A DNA stretch of 62,139 bases from an uncultured Clostridia bacterium (GTDB taxonomy: Bacteria > Bacillota > Clostridia > TANB77 > CAG-508). The position numbers and the translations under genes were made by a program. The stretch lies in contig CAKPHD010000003.1 in assembly GCA_934155625.1 (NCBI GenBank), positions 1 through 62,139 on the forward strand, given 5' to 3'. Below, piece after piece: positions 42,061 through 51,158 of the stretch; position 1 is the stretch's first letter; each line of letters opens with the position of its first letter. Under the pieces are notes generated by a model. The model was given only the letters and a program-made list of their open reading frames with translations, did not search any database and was not told where the DNA came from.

Positions 42061-43617
42061 TTAGCTTCTTAAATATTCTAATTCCTCTTCAATATCTTTT
42101 CTCATAAATAGTGGTTCACCTTTTTCAATCACTTTGATGCCTTTTAATTTATCATATTCATACAAGCTATTCCATGTTTGAAATTCTTTTGTTATTCCAA
42201 TTTGATGTAATAAATTTTTTGCTGTTTCTTCCATAAATGGTAATAGAATTATTCCTATTTTTCTAATATTTTCTATTAGATGATATATACTAGATTCTAG
42301 TTTTTCTGTTTCTTCGTTTTTAGCAAGTTCCCATGGTCTAGTTTCATCTATATATTTATTTGTTCTAGAAATTAATGCCCATAGTTCTTTTAAAGCATCA
42401 GCCATTTCATATTTTTCGATTAATTCTTCTACTTTTTTAATTTGAAAGTTTGTGAATTCTTCAAATTCTTTGTCTACTTCGTTTGGGGTACCATTATATT
42501 CTGGTACTTTTCCATTAAAGTATTTATTTACCATTGATACTGTTCTATTTACTAGGTTTCCTAAATCATTACACAAGTCTGAATTATATCTTTCTACAAA
42601 TCCTTCTGGTGTATATAATCCATCTTGTGATGTTTGCATTTCTCTTAATAAGAAATATCTTGTTGCGTCTAATCCATATCTGCTTATTAATTTTTCTGGA
42701 TATACAACATTTCCTTTTGATTTTGACATTTTTCCGTCTTTCATCATTATCCAATTATGAACCAATATTTTCTTTGGCAATGGTAAATCTAATGCCATTA
42801 AGAATATTGGCCAATATATTAAATGGAATCTTGCTATGTCTTTTCCTATTATTTGTAAATCTGCTGGCCAGTATTTTTTGAATAATTCATCTTCATCTTG
42901 TGTATAACCTAATGCAGTTAAATAATTTGTTAGTGCATCTAACCATACATATATAACATGTTTTGGATCTGATTCTACTTTTATTCCCCAATCAAATGAT
43001 GTTCTCGTTACACACAAGTCTTCAAGTCCTGGTTTTATAAAGTTATTTATCATCTCTGTTTTTCTATATTCTGGTTGGATGAAATCTGGATGTTCATCAT
43101 AATATTCTAGTAATTTGTCTGCATATTTTTTCATATTGAAGAAATATGCTTCTTCTTTCATTAATTTTACTTCTCTACCACAATCAGGACATTTTCCGTC
43201 AACTAATTGTGTTTCTGTAAAATATGTTTCACATGGCATACAATACCAACCTTCATATTCGCCTTTATATATGTCTCCTTTTTGTAAAAAGTATTCAAAG
43301 ATTTTTTGAACAGCTTTTTCATGTCTTGGCTCTGTTGTTCTTATAAAATAGTCATATTTTATATTCATTAATGCCCATAACTCTTTTGCCATTTTTGCCA
43401 TTTCGTCAACATGCTCTTGTGGTGTTTTTCCATGTTCTTTTGCTACTGTTTCTATTTTTTGCCCATGTTCGTCTGTTCCTGTTAACATGAATACATCATA
43501 CCCTCTTAATTGTTTACATCTTTTTACTGTGTCAGCTAATACTGTCGTATATGCTGTTCCTATATGAAATTTTCCACTTGGGTAATATATTGGTGTTGTT
43601 ATATAGAATTTTTCCAT
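42061..43617 (-). CDS. metG: Methionyl-tRNA synthetase
   Basis: 518 residues. Class I signatures: TTPIYYPSGKFHIGTAYTTV (HIGT form of HIGH), KMSKSKGNVVYPEKLI (KMSKS), and zinc-binding CMPCETYFTETQLVDGKCPDCG. No C-terminal EMAP/tRNA-binding domain, so it is the short form, acting without the appended dimerisation domain. AAAGGAGGATGAAAGA precedes ATG. The space upstream (43618-43914) is occupied by structured element A copy 2 rather than a T-box; I see no T-box. Confidence 0.96.
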   Translation of the reverse strand: MEKFYITTPIYYPSGKFHIGTAYTTVLADTVKRCKQLRGYDVFMLTGTDEHGQKIETVAKEHGKTPQEHVDEMAKMAKELWALMNIKYDYFIRTTEPRHEKAVQKIFEYFLQKGDIYKGEYEGWYCMPCETYFTETQLVDGKCPDCGREVKLMKEEAYFFNMKKYADKLLEYYDEHPDFIQPEYRKTEMINNFIKPGLEDLCVTRTSFDWGIKVESDPKHVIYVWLDALTNYLTALGYTQDEDELFKKYWPADLQIIGKDIARFHLIYWPIFLMALDLPLPKKILVHNWIMMKDGKMSKSKGNVVYPEKLISRYGLDATRYFLLREMQTSQDGLYTPEGFVERYNSDLCNDLGNLVNRTVSMVNKYFNGKVPEYNGTPNEVDKEFEEFTNFQIKKVEELIEKYEMADALKELWALISRTNKYIDETRPWELAKNEETEKLESSIYHLIENIRKIGIILLPFMEETAKNLLHQIGITKEFQTWNSLYEYDKLKGIKVIEKGEPLFMRKDIEEELEYLRS

Positions 43618-43724
43618 TCTTTCATCCTCCTTTACTAGTTCGAATTATAATAGCCATCTTGCGTCGTTATAATTTATTAAAAACTATTTTAATTCAAACA
43701 GTTAGTTTATTCTTAATTTTAATT

Positions 43725-43907
43725 GAATGCCTTAAAATATAATCTTTAAATGTAATGACGAATGTGATTGAAGAAACTTTAGAAATTCTATGCAATTTTA
43801 TGGAAAGAGTTCGCGATAGTGGAAGGGTGCCATAAAATAAATTAGAAGTTCTTAAGTTTCGTAATGAGCCGAGGAATGTAATGCAAAGATTATATTTCAA
43901 GGCATTC
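43725..43907. ncRNA. Structured intergenic element A, copy 2 (unknown family)
   Basis: 23-bp terminal arms with one mismatch (43725-43747 with 43885-43907). The core repeats that of 29630-29796: same flanking helix and loop, with GAAACTT (43773-43779) pairing with AAGTTTC (43854-43860) in the place where copy 1 has AATCATT/AATGATT. The arms at the two loci differ in sequence but each remains complementary. Between metG and truB, neither of which overlaps it. Confidence 0.75.
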
Positions 43908-43914
43908 TTTTAAT

Positions 43915-44763
43915 TTATATTATTATATCTCTTTTAAGCAAATTATTTTTAACAGTCCCAATTCCAATAAAATGTTCATTACTGTAGATTCTATAAACTC
44001 CATCCGGTAATGGCCAAGTCAATTGTACACCATTTAAAAATAATTGCAACTTTTTTTCATTTAAATTAATATTTTTATTTTGTCTAAAATACTCTTCAAT
44101 TGTAATGCAAGTTTGTTTTTGTTCTAATTCCTCTATCGCAATTGCATCTTCTATTTTGAACTCACCCACTTGAGTTCTTTTTAGTTCTTTCATATATCCT
44201 ACTGTACCAAGCTTTTCAGCTATATCTTCACATAATTTTCTTATATATGTTCCTTTAGAGCATGATACTCTAAATTCAATTTGCTTGTCGGCTTCATTAA
44301 TACTTATCAGTTCTAAACTGTAAATTTCTATTTTTCTAGGCTCAATTTCAACTTTCTCACCTTTTCTAGCATATTCATACAATTTTTTTCCATTTATTTT
44401 TATTGCAGAATACATTGGCGGAACTTGTTCTTGTTTTCCTTCTAATGCTTTAAAGATTTGTTCTACATATGTTGCTTCAAAACATTCTAAAAATACTGGT
44501 TTCGTCTCTATTACTTCACCTTCTACATCTGCAGTGTCTGTCTTTTCTCCTAGTTGCAAAACTGCTTCATATGTTTTGTCATGATTAATTATGTATTTTG
44601 AAATTTGAGTTCCTTTCCCAATAAGTAATGGTAACACACCTGTTGCATTAGGATCTAATGTACCTGTATGTCCAACTTTTTCATTCAATATTTTCTTTGC
44701 TTTTCTTACTATATCATGTGATGTACAATTTTTAGGCTTATTTATTATTATTATTCCATCCAT
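43915..44763 (-). CDS. truB: tRNA pseudouridine synthase B
   Basis: 282 residues. TruB signatures: MDGIIIINKPKNCTSHDIVR, GHTGTLDPNATGVLPLLIGK with catalytic Asp37, YEAVLQLGEKTDTADVEGEV, PPMYSAIKINGKKLYEYAR, and CSKGTYIRKLCEDIAEKLG. It makes pseudouridine 55 in the T-loop of tRNAs. The ATG lies near the nrnA stop with an AAGGATT site about 13 bases upstream, weak but typical of translational coupling. Last gene of the rimP-nusA-rnpM-infB-rbfA-nrnA-truB cluster. Confidence 0.96.
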   Translation of the reverse strand: MDGIIIINKPKNCTSHDIVRKAKKILNEKVGHTGTLDPNATGVLPLLIGKGTQISKYIINHDKTYEAVLQLGEKTDTADVEGEVIETKPVFLECFEATYVEQIFKALEGKQEQVPPMYSAIKINGKKLYEYARKGEKVEIEPRKIEIYSLELISINEADKQIEFRVSCSKGTYIRKLCEDIAEKLGTVGYMKELKRTQVGEFKIEDAIAIEELEQKQTCITIEEYFRQNKNINLNEKKLQLFLNGVQLTWPLPDGVYRIYSNEHFIGIGTVKNNLLKRDIII

Positions 44764-44764
44764 T

Positions 44765-45724
44765 TTATTTTTTTAATCCTTGTTTTACTGCATTTATAAT
44801 TTTAGTTTTTGCTTGTTCAAGAGTTCCACTTACAAAACATCCTGCAGCTCCTCTGTGGCCTCCACCACCAAGTAACATACAAATGTCTGATACATTGATT
44901 ACTTCATGTGAACGTAATGACGCTTTATAGCCGTTTGCACCTTCTTTTTCTTTTAGCAATACCGCAACTTCTACATCTTCAATATCACGAATCATTTCTA
45001 CTAAGCCTTCGTCATCTCCCATTTCTGCATGAGAATTTTCATAATCTTCTAAATTAATATATGCTATAGCAATTTTTCCATCTTCTAAAAATTCTAGTCT
45101 ATTATAAATCAATTTTTCTAATTCACAATGAGCTTTGCTTTTCTTTCTTAATGCGATTCTGCAAATATCTTTAAGTTTAGCACCTTTTCTTACTAAATCT
45201 GCTGCAAATTCAAATGTTTCTGGACTTACTCCACCCCATTGGAATCCACCAGTATCTGTTATTATACCTGTCAAAATACATGTTGCTAAATCTTTATTTA
45301 TATCAATATTGTAATATTCAAACATTGCTGCAAGTACTTGGCAACAAGCTGGTGCTACTGGATCTACATAATTGTAATCTGCAAACATCGCATTTACTGA
45401 ATGATGGTCTATTTGGATTGTTGTTTTTGCTGGTTCAAAATATTCATTACCACATGCAAGTCTTTTTAAGTCTGTACAATCAACTGATATTGCTAAATCA
45501 TATGGTTCTTCTTGACCTTTTTCTAATATTTTTTCTGCACCTGGCAAAAATTTAAAATCTCTTGAATATTCAGGAATTACAACATCAGCCTTTTTCCCTA
45601 ATTGCTCAACTGCATGCATCACTGATAGAGAGCTAGCAACAGCATCTCCATCAGGTGACTCATGTGATAATATTACAATTGTTTCTGCCTTTTTTATTTC
45701 TTCTAATATATCATCTAATGTCAT
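44765..45724 (-). CDS. nrnA: DHH-family oligoribonuclease/pAp phosphatase NrnA
   Basis: 319 residues. DHH domain: ILSHESPDGDAVASSLS, AISVDCTDLKR, and IQIDHHSVNAMFADYN; DHHA1 domain ending CMLLGGGGHRGAAGCFVSG. NrnA degrades short RNAs and dephosphorylates pAp. GGAGGAAATAATA precedes ATG, which overlaps the rbfA stop by one base. It sits between rbfA and truB, a typical Firmicutes order. Confidence 0.95.
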   Translation of the reverse strand: MTLDDILEEIKKAETIVILSHESPDGDAVASSLSVMHAVEQLGKKADVVIPEYSRDFKFLPGAEKILEKGQEEPYDLAISVDCTDLKRLACGNEYFEPAKTTIQIDHHSVNAMFADYNYVDPVAPACCQVLAAMFEYYNIDINKDLATCILTGIITDTGGFQWGGVSPETFEFAADLVRKGAKLKDICRIALRKKSKAHCELEKLIYNRLEFLEDGKIAIAYINLEDYENSHAEMGDDEGLVEMIRDIEDVEVAVLLKEKEGANGYKASLRSHEVINVSDICMLLGGGGHRGAAGCFVSGTLEQAKTKIINAVKQGLKK

Positions 45725-46098
45725 TATTTATTATTTCCTCCGTTATCTTTGTTTTTCATTATATCATTTAATATGCTATCTATTCTAGCTCCATACTCTA
45801 AAGATTCATCTAATTCAAACACTAACTCTGGAGTATTTCTTAAATTAATTCTTTTAGCCAATTCTGAACGTAAATATCCAGAAGATTTTTTCAATCCTGC
45901 TAAAGTTTCTTTTACATTTTTCGAGTTCAAAATGCTAACAGATACTTTTGCATATTTTAAGTCCGGCGTAACTTTAACTTTAGTAACACTAATCATTCCT
46001 GTTACACTAGGTTCTTTTAAATCATAACTAATTATTTGACTAAGTTCTTTTCTAAATTCTTCATCAATTCTTCCTTGACGGTTATTGTTTTTAGGCAT
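45724..46098 (-). CDS. rbfA: Ribosome-binding factor A
   Basis: 124 residues of the KH-like RbfA fold, with QGRIDEEFRKELSQIISYDL, VTGMISVTKVKVTPDLKYAK, and PELVFELDESLEYGARIDSI. Acts in late 16S rRNA and 30S maturation at low temperature. GACAGGAGGTAGAGAAAA precedes ATG; stop overlaps nrnA start. Confidence 0.96.
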   Translation of the reverse strand: MPKNNNRQGRIDEEFRKELSQIISYDLKEPSVTGMISVTKVKVTPDLKYAKVSVSILNSKNVKETLAGLKKSSGYLRSELAKRINLRNTPELVFELDESLEYGARIDSILNDIMKNKDNGGNNK

Positions 46099-46115
46099 TT
46101 TTCTCTACCTCCTGT

Positions 46116-49028
46116 CTATCTTTTAATTTCTTCCATAATGTATGCTTCAATAATATCTCCTTCTTTGATATCATTGTATTTTTCAATTTGGATACCACAT
46201 TCATATCCCTTTGAAACTTCTTTAGCATCATCTTTAAATCTCTTTAATGATGCTAGTTTACCATCATGTATAACTACATTATCACGTAATACTCTTACTC
46301 CTGCATTTCTTTCTAGTTTTCCATCTAATACATATGCACCAGCAATTGTACCAACATTTGATATTTTAAATGTTTGTCTAACTTCTGCATTTCCTATTAT
46401 GTGTTCTTCATATTTTGGTGCTAACATACCTTTCATTGCAGATTCTACATCATCTATTGCTTGGTATATTACAGAATATTGTTTTATTTCTACCTCTTCT
46501 TTTTCTGCCATATCTTTTGCAGTTGGCATTGGTCTAACATTAAATGCTATGATTATTGCATTTGATACTTTTGCAAGTGTTACATCTGATTCTGTAACAG
46601 CTCCTGCTGCAGCATGAATAACTTTTACCTTTACTTCTTCATTTGACAATTTTTCCATTGATTGTTTGATTGCTTCTACAGAACCTTGAACATCTGCTTT
46701 TACTATTAAATTAAGCACTTTCAAGTCTCCTGCTTCCATTTGACTGAATAAATTGTCTAATGTTACTTTGTTCATTGCATTTATTGTTTTTTCTCTTTCT
46801 TGACGTTTTCTCTTTTCAATTAAGTGTTTAGCAGTTTTTTCATCTTTTACTTCATAGAAAATATCTCCAGCTTGTGGAACTTCTGTTAATCCCATTATTT
46901 CTACTGGTGTTGATGGTCCGGCTTTTTTTACTTTTTTGCCTTTCTCATCTGTCATACTTCTAATTCTACCAATTGATGAACCTACAACTATTGTATCTCC
47001 AACATCAAGTGTTCCCCTTTGTACAAGCATTGATGCAATTGCTCCTCTGTTTTTATCAAGTCTTGCTTCTATTACTACACCTTTTGCTTGTTTATTTGGA
47101 TTTGCTTTTAATTCTAACATATCAGCTTCTAATAATACCATTTCTAGCAATTGATCTATATTTTGATGTTTTTTAGCAGAGATTGGTACAAATATTGTAT
47201 CTCCTCCCCATTCTTCTGGTACTAATTCATAAGCCATTAGTTCTTGTTTTACTTTTTCTATATTGGCGTCAGGTAAATCCATTTTGTTTATTGCAACAAT
47301 TATTGGAATTCCTGCTGATTTTGCATGGTTTATAGCTTCTACTGTTTGTGGCATTACACCATCATTTGCTGCAACTACAAGTATTGCTATATCAGTTATT
47401 TGAGCACCTCTTGCTCTCATTGCTGTAAATGCTTCGTGTCCTGGTGTATCTAAGAATGTAATTTCTCTGTCATTTACTTTTACTTTGTATGCACCTATAT
47501 GTTGTGTAATTCCTCCAGCTTCGCCTTCGATTACATTTGTTTTCTTAACAGCATCTAATAAAGAAGTTTTTCCATGATCTACGTGTCCCATTACTACTAT
47601 TACTGGTGGACGTGGCATTAAATCTTCTTCTCTATCTTCTGAATCATCAAATAGGATATCTTCTTCTGTTACTGTTTCCTTTTTGTTAACTTTTACTCCA
47701 AATTCGTCAGCTATTAAAGATGCAGTATCAAAATCGATATCATTGTTGATTGTTGCCATTACACCATAACCAAGTAATTTTTTGATAACTTCTGCAGTTG
47801 TTTTCTTTAATTCTGCTGCAAAGTCTTTTACTGTAATTGTTTCTGGAATTGTGATTTCTTCTAATTTGAAGATTTTTTGTTTATTACGATTTTCATCATT
47901 TTTGTTTATTTTCTTTTTACCTTTTTTACCCCTTTGTGTTGTTAAATCATAATAATCTAGCATTCCACCTTCTTGGTCATTAAACATATTTGATAAGCTA
48001 TCTGTTCTCTTTAATCCTTTTAGTTTGTGTTCATTTATTTCACCATTTTGATTGTTTCTTCTTGTTTTATTTTTCTTTCTATTATCATCAAATCTAGTGT
48101 TTTGTTTTTGCTTATCAATTGATTTGTTATATTCTCTTGCTGGTTCTTTTTCTACACTTTCAACAGACATTATATCTTTGATATTTTTTTCAATTCTTTT
48201 TTCATCTAATGGTCTATTTCCATTATTGAATCTTGGATTTCCACCTTGTCTATTTCTGTTATCAAATCTTCCACCATTATTGTTATTATTAGGTCTATTA
48301 TTTCTATCAAATCTTGGTCTATTTCCATTATTTGCATTATTGCCATTATTTGTATAATTTCTGTCAAATCTTGATCTGTTTCCATTTTGTTGATTTCTAT
48401 CATTATTAAATCTGTTATTATTGTTTTTTCTGAAACCATTATTATTTTGCCTATTATTTTGATTATAATTCTTTTCTGGCATTACTTTTTGTTCATTTAC
48501 TTTTTTTACTTCAACATCCATTTTATTTTCTTTTACTTCTACCTTTTCTTCAACTTTTTGAGGTTCTGGTTTTGGTGTTTCTACTTTTGGTGTTACAACA
48601 TTTTCCTCTTTTTTCGCTTCTTTTTTAATTCCAAATAATTCATCTACTGTCATTGGCTTAGTTGGTTTATTTCTGTAAACAATATTGTAATCCTTTTTCT
48701 TTCTTTCTACAAATCCTACATTATTGCTCTTTTTCTCTTCTTTTTTATTCTCTTCTATTGGCTTAATTGGTTCATCATTTATTATAACTTCTCTTCTTAT
48801 TATAACAGGAGAATCATTAGCTGTTTTAGCCTTCTCGTTAGATGTCTTCTTTACTTCTGGCTTGCTCTTAAAATTCTTAGCACTATCTTTTATTCTTTGT
48901 GCCTCAGCCTCATCTACTGCACTTAAATGACTTTTTACATTCAAGTTTAATTTTTTAGCTATCTCTAATACTTCTTTACTGGTTAAGTTTAATTCTTTTG
49001 CTATGTCATACAATTTTATCTTACCCAA
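46116..49028 (-). CDS. infB: Translation initiation factor IF-2
   Basis: About 970 residues. The IF2-N domain (KIKLYDIAKELNLTSKEVLE) is followed by a 300-residue low-complexity linker containing KVEEKVEVKENK and then an Asn/Arg-rich stretch (about residues 190-290, e.g. NNRQNNNGFRKNNNNRFNND). The G domain begins at VIVVMGHVDHGKTSLLDAV (G1), with DTPGHEAFTAMRARGAQITD (G3) and NKMDL (G4). Domain II and C-terminal fMet-tRNA-binding domains follow. IF-2 delivers initiator tRNA. AGGGGG fits best with TTG 49028 (spacing 9), giving MGKIKLYDI as in relatives; ATG 49034 and GTG 49037 are closer alternatives. The start overlaps the rnpM end by 8 bases, showing coupling. Confidence 0.96.
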   Translation of the reverse strand: MGKIKLYDIAKELNLTSKEVLEIAKKLNLNVKSHLSAVDEAEAQRIKDSAKNFKSKPEVKKTSNEKAKTANDSPVIIRREVIINDEPIKPIEENKKEEKKSNNVGFVERKKKDYNIVYRNKPTKPMTVDELFGIKKEAKKEENVVTPKVETPKPEPQKVEEKVEVKENKMDVEVKKVNEQKVMPEKNYNQNNRQNNNGFRKNNNNRFNNDRNQQNGNRSRFDRNYTNNGNNANNGNRPRFDRNNRPNNNNNGGRFDNRNRQGGNPRFNNGNRPLDEKRIEKNIKDIMSVESVEKEPAREYNKSIDKQKQNTRFDDNRKKNKTRRNNQNGEINEHKLKGLKRTDSLSNMFNDQEGGMLDYYDLTTQRGKKGKKKINKNDENRNKQKIFKLEEITIPETITVKDFAAELKKTTAEVIKKLLGYGVMATINNDIDFDTASLIADEFGVKVNKKETVTEEDILFDDSEDREEDLMPRPPVIVVMGHVDHGKTSLLDAVKKTNVIEGEAGGITQHIGAYKVKVNDREITFLDTPGHEAFTAMRARGAQITDIAILVVAANDGVMPQTVEAINHAKSAGIPIIVAINKMDLPDANIEKVKQELMAYELVPEEWGGDTIFVPISAKKHQNIDQLLEMVLLEADMLELKANPNKQAKGVVIEARLDKNRGAIASMLVQRGTLDVGDTIVVGSSIGRIRSMTDEKGKKVKKAGPSTPVEIMGLTEVPQAGDIFYEVKDEKTAKHLIEKRKRQEREKTINAMNKVTLDNLFSQMEAGDLKVLNLIVKADVQGSVEAIKQSMEKLSNEEVKVKVIHAAAGAVTESDVTLAKVSNAIIIAFNVRPMPTAKDMAEKEEVEIKQYSVIYQAIDDVESAMKGMLAPKYEEHIIGNAEVRQTFKISNVGTIAGAYVLDGKLERNAGVRVLRDNVVIHDGKLASLKRFKDDAKEVSKGYECGIQIEKYNDIKEGDIIEAYIMEEIKR

Positions 49029-49302
49029 TAACATCACCCCCTACTTTGCTTTCTATTATATTTTTGATTTCATCATATATCTCATCATCTATTTTTATAT
49101 CTAATGCTTTTTCAAGTTTTTTTGTTTTTTTAGCTTTTTCAAAGCATTCCATATTTAAACAAATATAAGCTCCACGTCCTGGCTCTTTTCCTTTTTCATC
49201 TACTTTAATGATATTCTCTTTATTTTTTACTATTCTTAATAATTCGTTTTTATTTTTTTGTGTTCTACACACTGTGCATGTTCTTTGTGGTATATTTTTC
49301 AA
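49021..49302 (-). CDS. rnpM: YlxR-family RNA-binding protein (RnpM)
   Basis: 93 residues. Matches the YlxR/DUF448 family: IPQRTCTVCRTQKNKNELLR, IIKVDEKGKEPGRGAYICLN. YlxR/RnpM binds RNA and modulates RNase P activity. Start TTG at 49302 after GGGAGGAATATAA, spacing 7. Between nusA and infB; the L7Ae-type ylxQ gene often present next to it is missing here. Confidence 0.92.
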   Translation of the reverse strand: MKNIPQRTCTVCRTQKNKNELLRIVKNKENIIKVDEKGKEPGRGAYICLNMECFEKAKKTKKLEKALDIKIDDEIYDEIKNIIESKVGGDVIG

Positions 49303-49347
49303 TTATATTCCTCCCTCAAAATTACTAAGTCACATTTTTAATGAGCC

Positions 49348-50481
49348 TTATTCTTCAACTTTTTCTTCTGGTTCTTCGTTGTTCTCTGTCTCTTCTATTT
49401 TTTCTGATTCTTCTGTTTTTTTAGCTAGCATTTCTCTAAATTGTGTTTCTGATTTTATATCTATTTTCCATCCTGTTAATTTTGCTGCTAATCTTGCATT
49501 TTGACCAGCCTTTCCTATTGCTAGTGATAGTTGATCATCTGGAACTATTACTTGTGCAAATTTTTCTTCTTCTTTTATATCTACTGCCATTATTTGTGCA
49601 GGTAATAATGCTGATGATATGAATATGCTTGGATCTGCATTCCATTCAATTACATCTATTTTTTCTCCATGTAATTCATTTATTACATTTTGAATACGTA
49701 TTCCTTTTTGACCTACACATGAACCTACTGGGTCTATGTTTTCGTCTGGTGAATATACAGCAACCTTACTTCTTAATCCTGGATCTCTTGATACGCTTTT
49801 TATTTCGATTAGTCCTTCATATATTTCTGGTATTTCGAATTCTAATAATTTTCTTACAAAGTCTGGATGTGTTCTTGATATAATTGCTTGTGGTATTCCT
49901 TTTTCTCCTCTTTCTACATCTACTACATATCCTTTTATTTTGTCATTTACATGATATTTCTCTGTTGGAATTTGGTCTTTTGCTAACATTATTCCTTCTA
50001 GTTTTCCTAAATCCATTACTACTATGTGTTTATCTGCTTTTTGAATTAGTCCAGAAACTATTTCTCCTTTTCTTTCGTTATATTCATTAAATACCATGTT
50101 TCTTTCTGTTTCTCTCAATTTTTGAATTATTACTTGTTTTGCTGTTTGTGCTGCAATTCTTCCAAAGTCTCTTGGTACTATTTCTACTGCCACATTATCT
50201 CCTAAGTTTAGTTGATTGTTTATTTTTCTTGCTTCTTCTAAACTAATTTCTAATGCATCATCATTTGCCCTTTCCATGACTTCTTTTATTGAGTATATAT
50301 GAGTTTCTCCTGTTTTTTCATCTATTTTTACGTCTACATTTTCTAATGCATCAAAGTTTCTTTTATATGCTGTTATTAATGCTGTTCTTATTGATTCTAA
50401 TAGTTCTTCTTTTTTTATTCCTTTTTCTTTTTCTAATTCTTCTAAAGCTAATATTAATTCTTTATTATCTATTGCTTTCAT
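49348..50481 (-). CDS. nusA: Transcription termination/antitermination protein NusA
   Basis: 377 residues, the Firmicutes short form. N-terminal RNA polymerase-binding domain (KELILALEELEKEKGIKKEE), S1 domain (GEIVSGLIQKADKHIVVMDL), and KH1/KH2 region (DPVGSCVGQKGIRIQNVINE, LSLAIGKAGQNARLAAKLTG). No acidic C-terminal repeats beyond a short Glu-rich tail (EESEKIEETENNEEPEEKVEE trimmed form). It modulates pausing, termination and antitermination. AGAAAGGGAGTATAAAAA precedes ATG. Second gene of the operon. Confidence 0.96.
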   Translation of the reverse strand: MKAIDNKELILALEELEKEKGIKKEELLESIRTALITAYKRNFDALENVDVKIDEKTGETHIYSIKEVMERANDDALEISLEEARKINNQLNLGDNVAVEIVPRDFGRIAAQTAKQVIIQKLRETERNMVFNEYNERKGEIVSGLIQKADKHIVVMDLGKLEGIMLAKDQIPTEKYHVNDKIKGYVVDVERGEKGIPQAIISRTHPDFVRKLLEFEIPEIYEGLIEIKSVSRDPGLRSKVAVYSPDENIDPVGSCVGQKGIRIQNVINELHGEKIDVIEWNADPSIFISSALLPAQIMAVDIKEEEKFAQVIVPDDQLSLAIGKAGQNARLAAKLTGWKIDIKSETQFREMLAKKTEESEKIEETENNEEPEEKVEE

Positions 50482-50516
50482 TTTTTATACTCCCTTTCTA
50501 TTACAAAAATTTAATT

Positions 50517-50963
50517 TTACCAATCGAACACAGTTTTTAATTGAGCTATGTTTTTTCTATCAAACTTGAATTTATCAATTGTAATTGTATCATTATCAAA
50601 TGCCTTTAGCTCACCAATATAATTCTTATTTCCGTTTTCATCTTTCTTGTATAGTTTTGCGTCTACTTGTTTTCCTATATTTTGTGCTAAATGGCTGTCT
50701 TTTCTTAATATTCTTTCAACTCCTGGTGATGATACTTCTAAGAAATATTGTTCTTTTATGTAGTCTGCTTGATCTAATAACTCATTTATTTCATTACTTA
50801 CTTTTTCACAGTCGTTTAAATCTATTCCTTTTGGACTGTCTATGAATATCCTTAAATAATAGTTCTGTCCTTCTTTTGCATATTCTACATCATATAGGCT
50901 GTATCCTATATTTTCTATTTTGTCTTTTAGTAGTTCTTCTACTCTTTCTTCTATTTTTGCCAT
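50517..50963 (-). CDS. rimP: Ribosome maturation factor RimP
   Basis: 148 residues. RimP fold: KIEERVEELLKDKIENIGYS, LYDVEYAKEGQNYYLRIFID, GIDLNDCEKVSNEINELLDQ, and the EVSSPGVERILRKDSHL motif. Helps assemble the 30S subunit. ATG 50963 follows AGAGGAGGCTAT (spacing 6); the longer frame to 51071 lacks a site. First gene of the rimP operon; a leader hairpin lies upstream at 51001-51027. Confidence 0.95.
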   Translation of the reverse strand: MAKIEERVEELLKDKIENIGYSLYDVEYAKEGQNYYLRIFIDSPKGIDLNDCEKVSNEINELLDQADYIKEQYFLEVSSPGVERILRKDSHLAQNIGKQVDAKLYKKDENGNKNYIGELKAFDNDTITIDKFKFDRKNIAQLKTVFDW

Positions 50964-51000
50964 ATAGCCTCCTCTTTCTTTTATTATCCTCTTCACGATT

Positions 51001-51027
51001 GAAGAGTAGGATTTGTTCCTACTCTTC
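51001..51027. other. Leader hairpin upstream of rimP
   Basis: GAAGAGTAGGA and TCCTACTCTTC form a perfect 11-bp stem with a 5-base loop, 38-64 bases before the rimP start. On the coding strand no T-run follows; on the plus strand TGCGTTTTTTT does. Could be a leader structure or a terminator for transcripts from the opposite direction. Confidence 0.6.
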
Positions 51028-51158
51028 TGCGTTTTTTTATGTTCTTTTATATTATACCCAATTTTTGCCATAAAATCAAGGGTTTTGAAGAATTTTTTAT
51101 TTAAAAATTTTCAATACTAGTATTGGCACTCTTAATTTAAGTGTATGCAAAAAATAAT

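Noticed and set aside
43618..43914. T-box leader upstream of metG
   Set aside because: No specifier loop or T-box sequence; the region is filled by structured element A copy 2, on the far side of the promoter from a T-box position.
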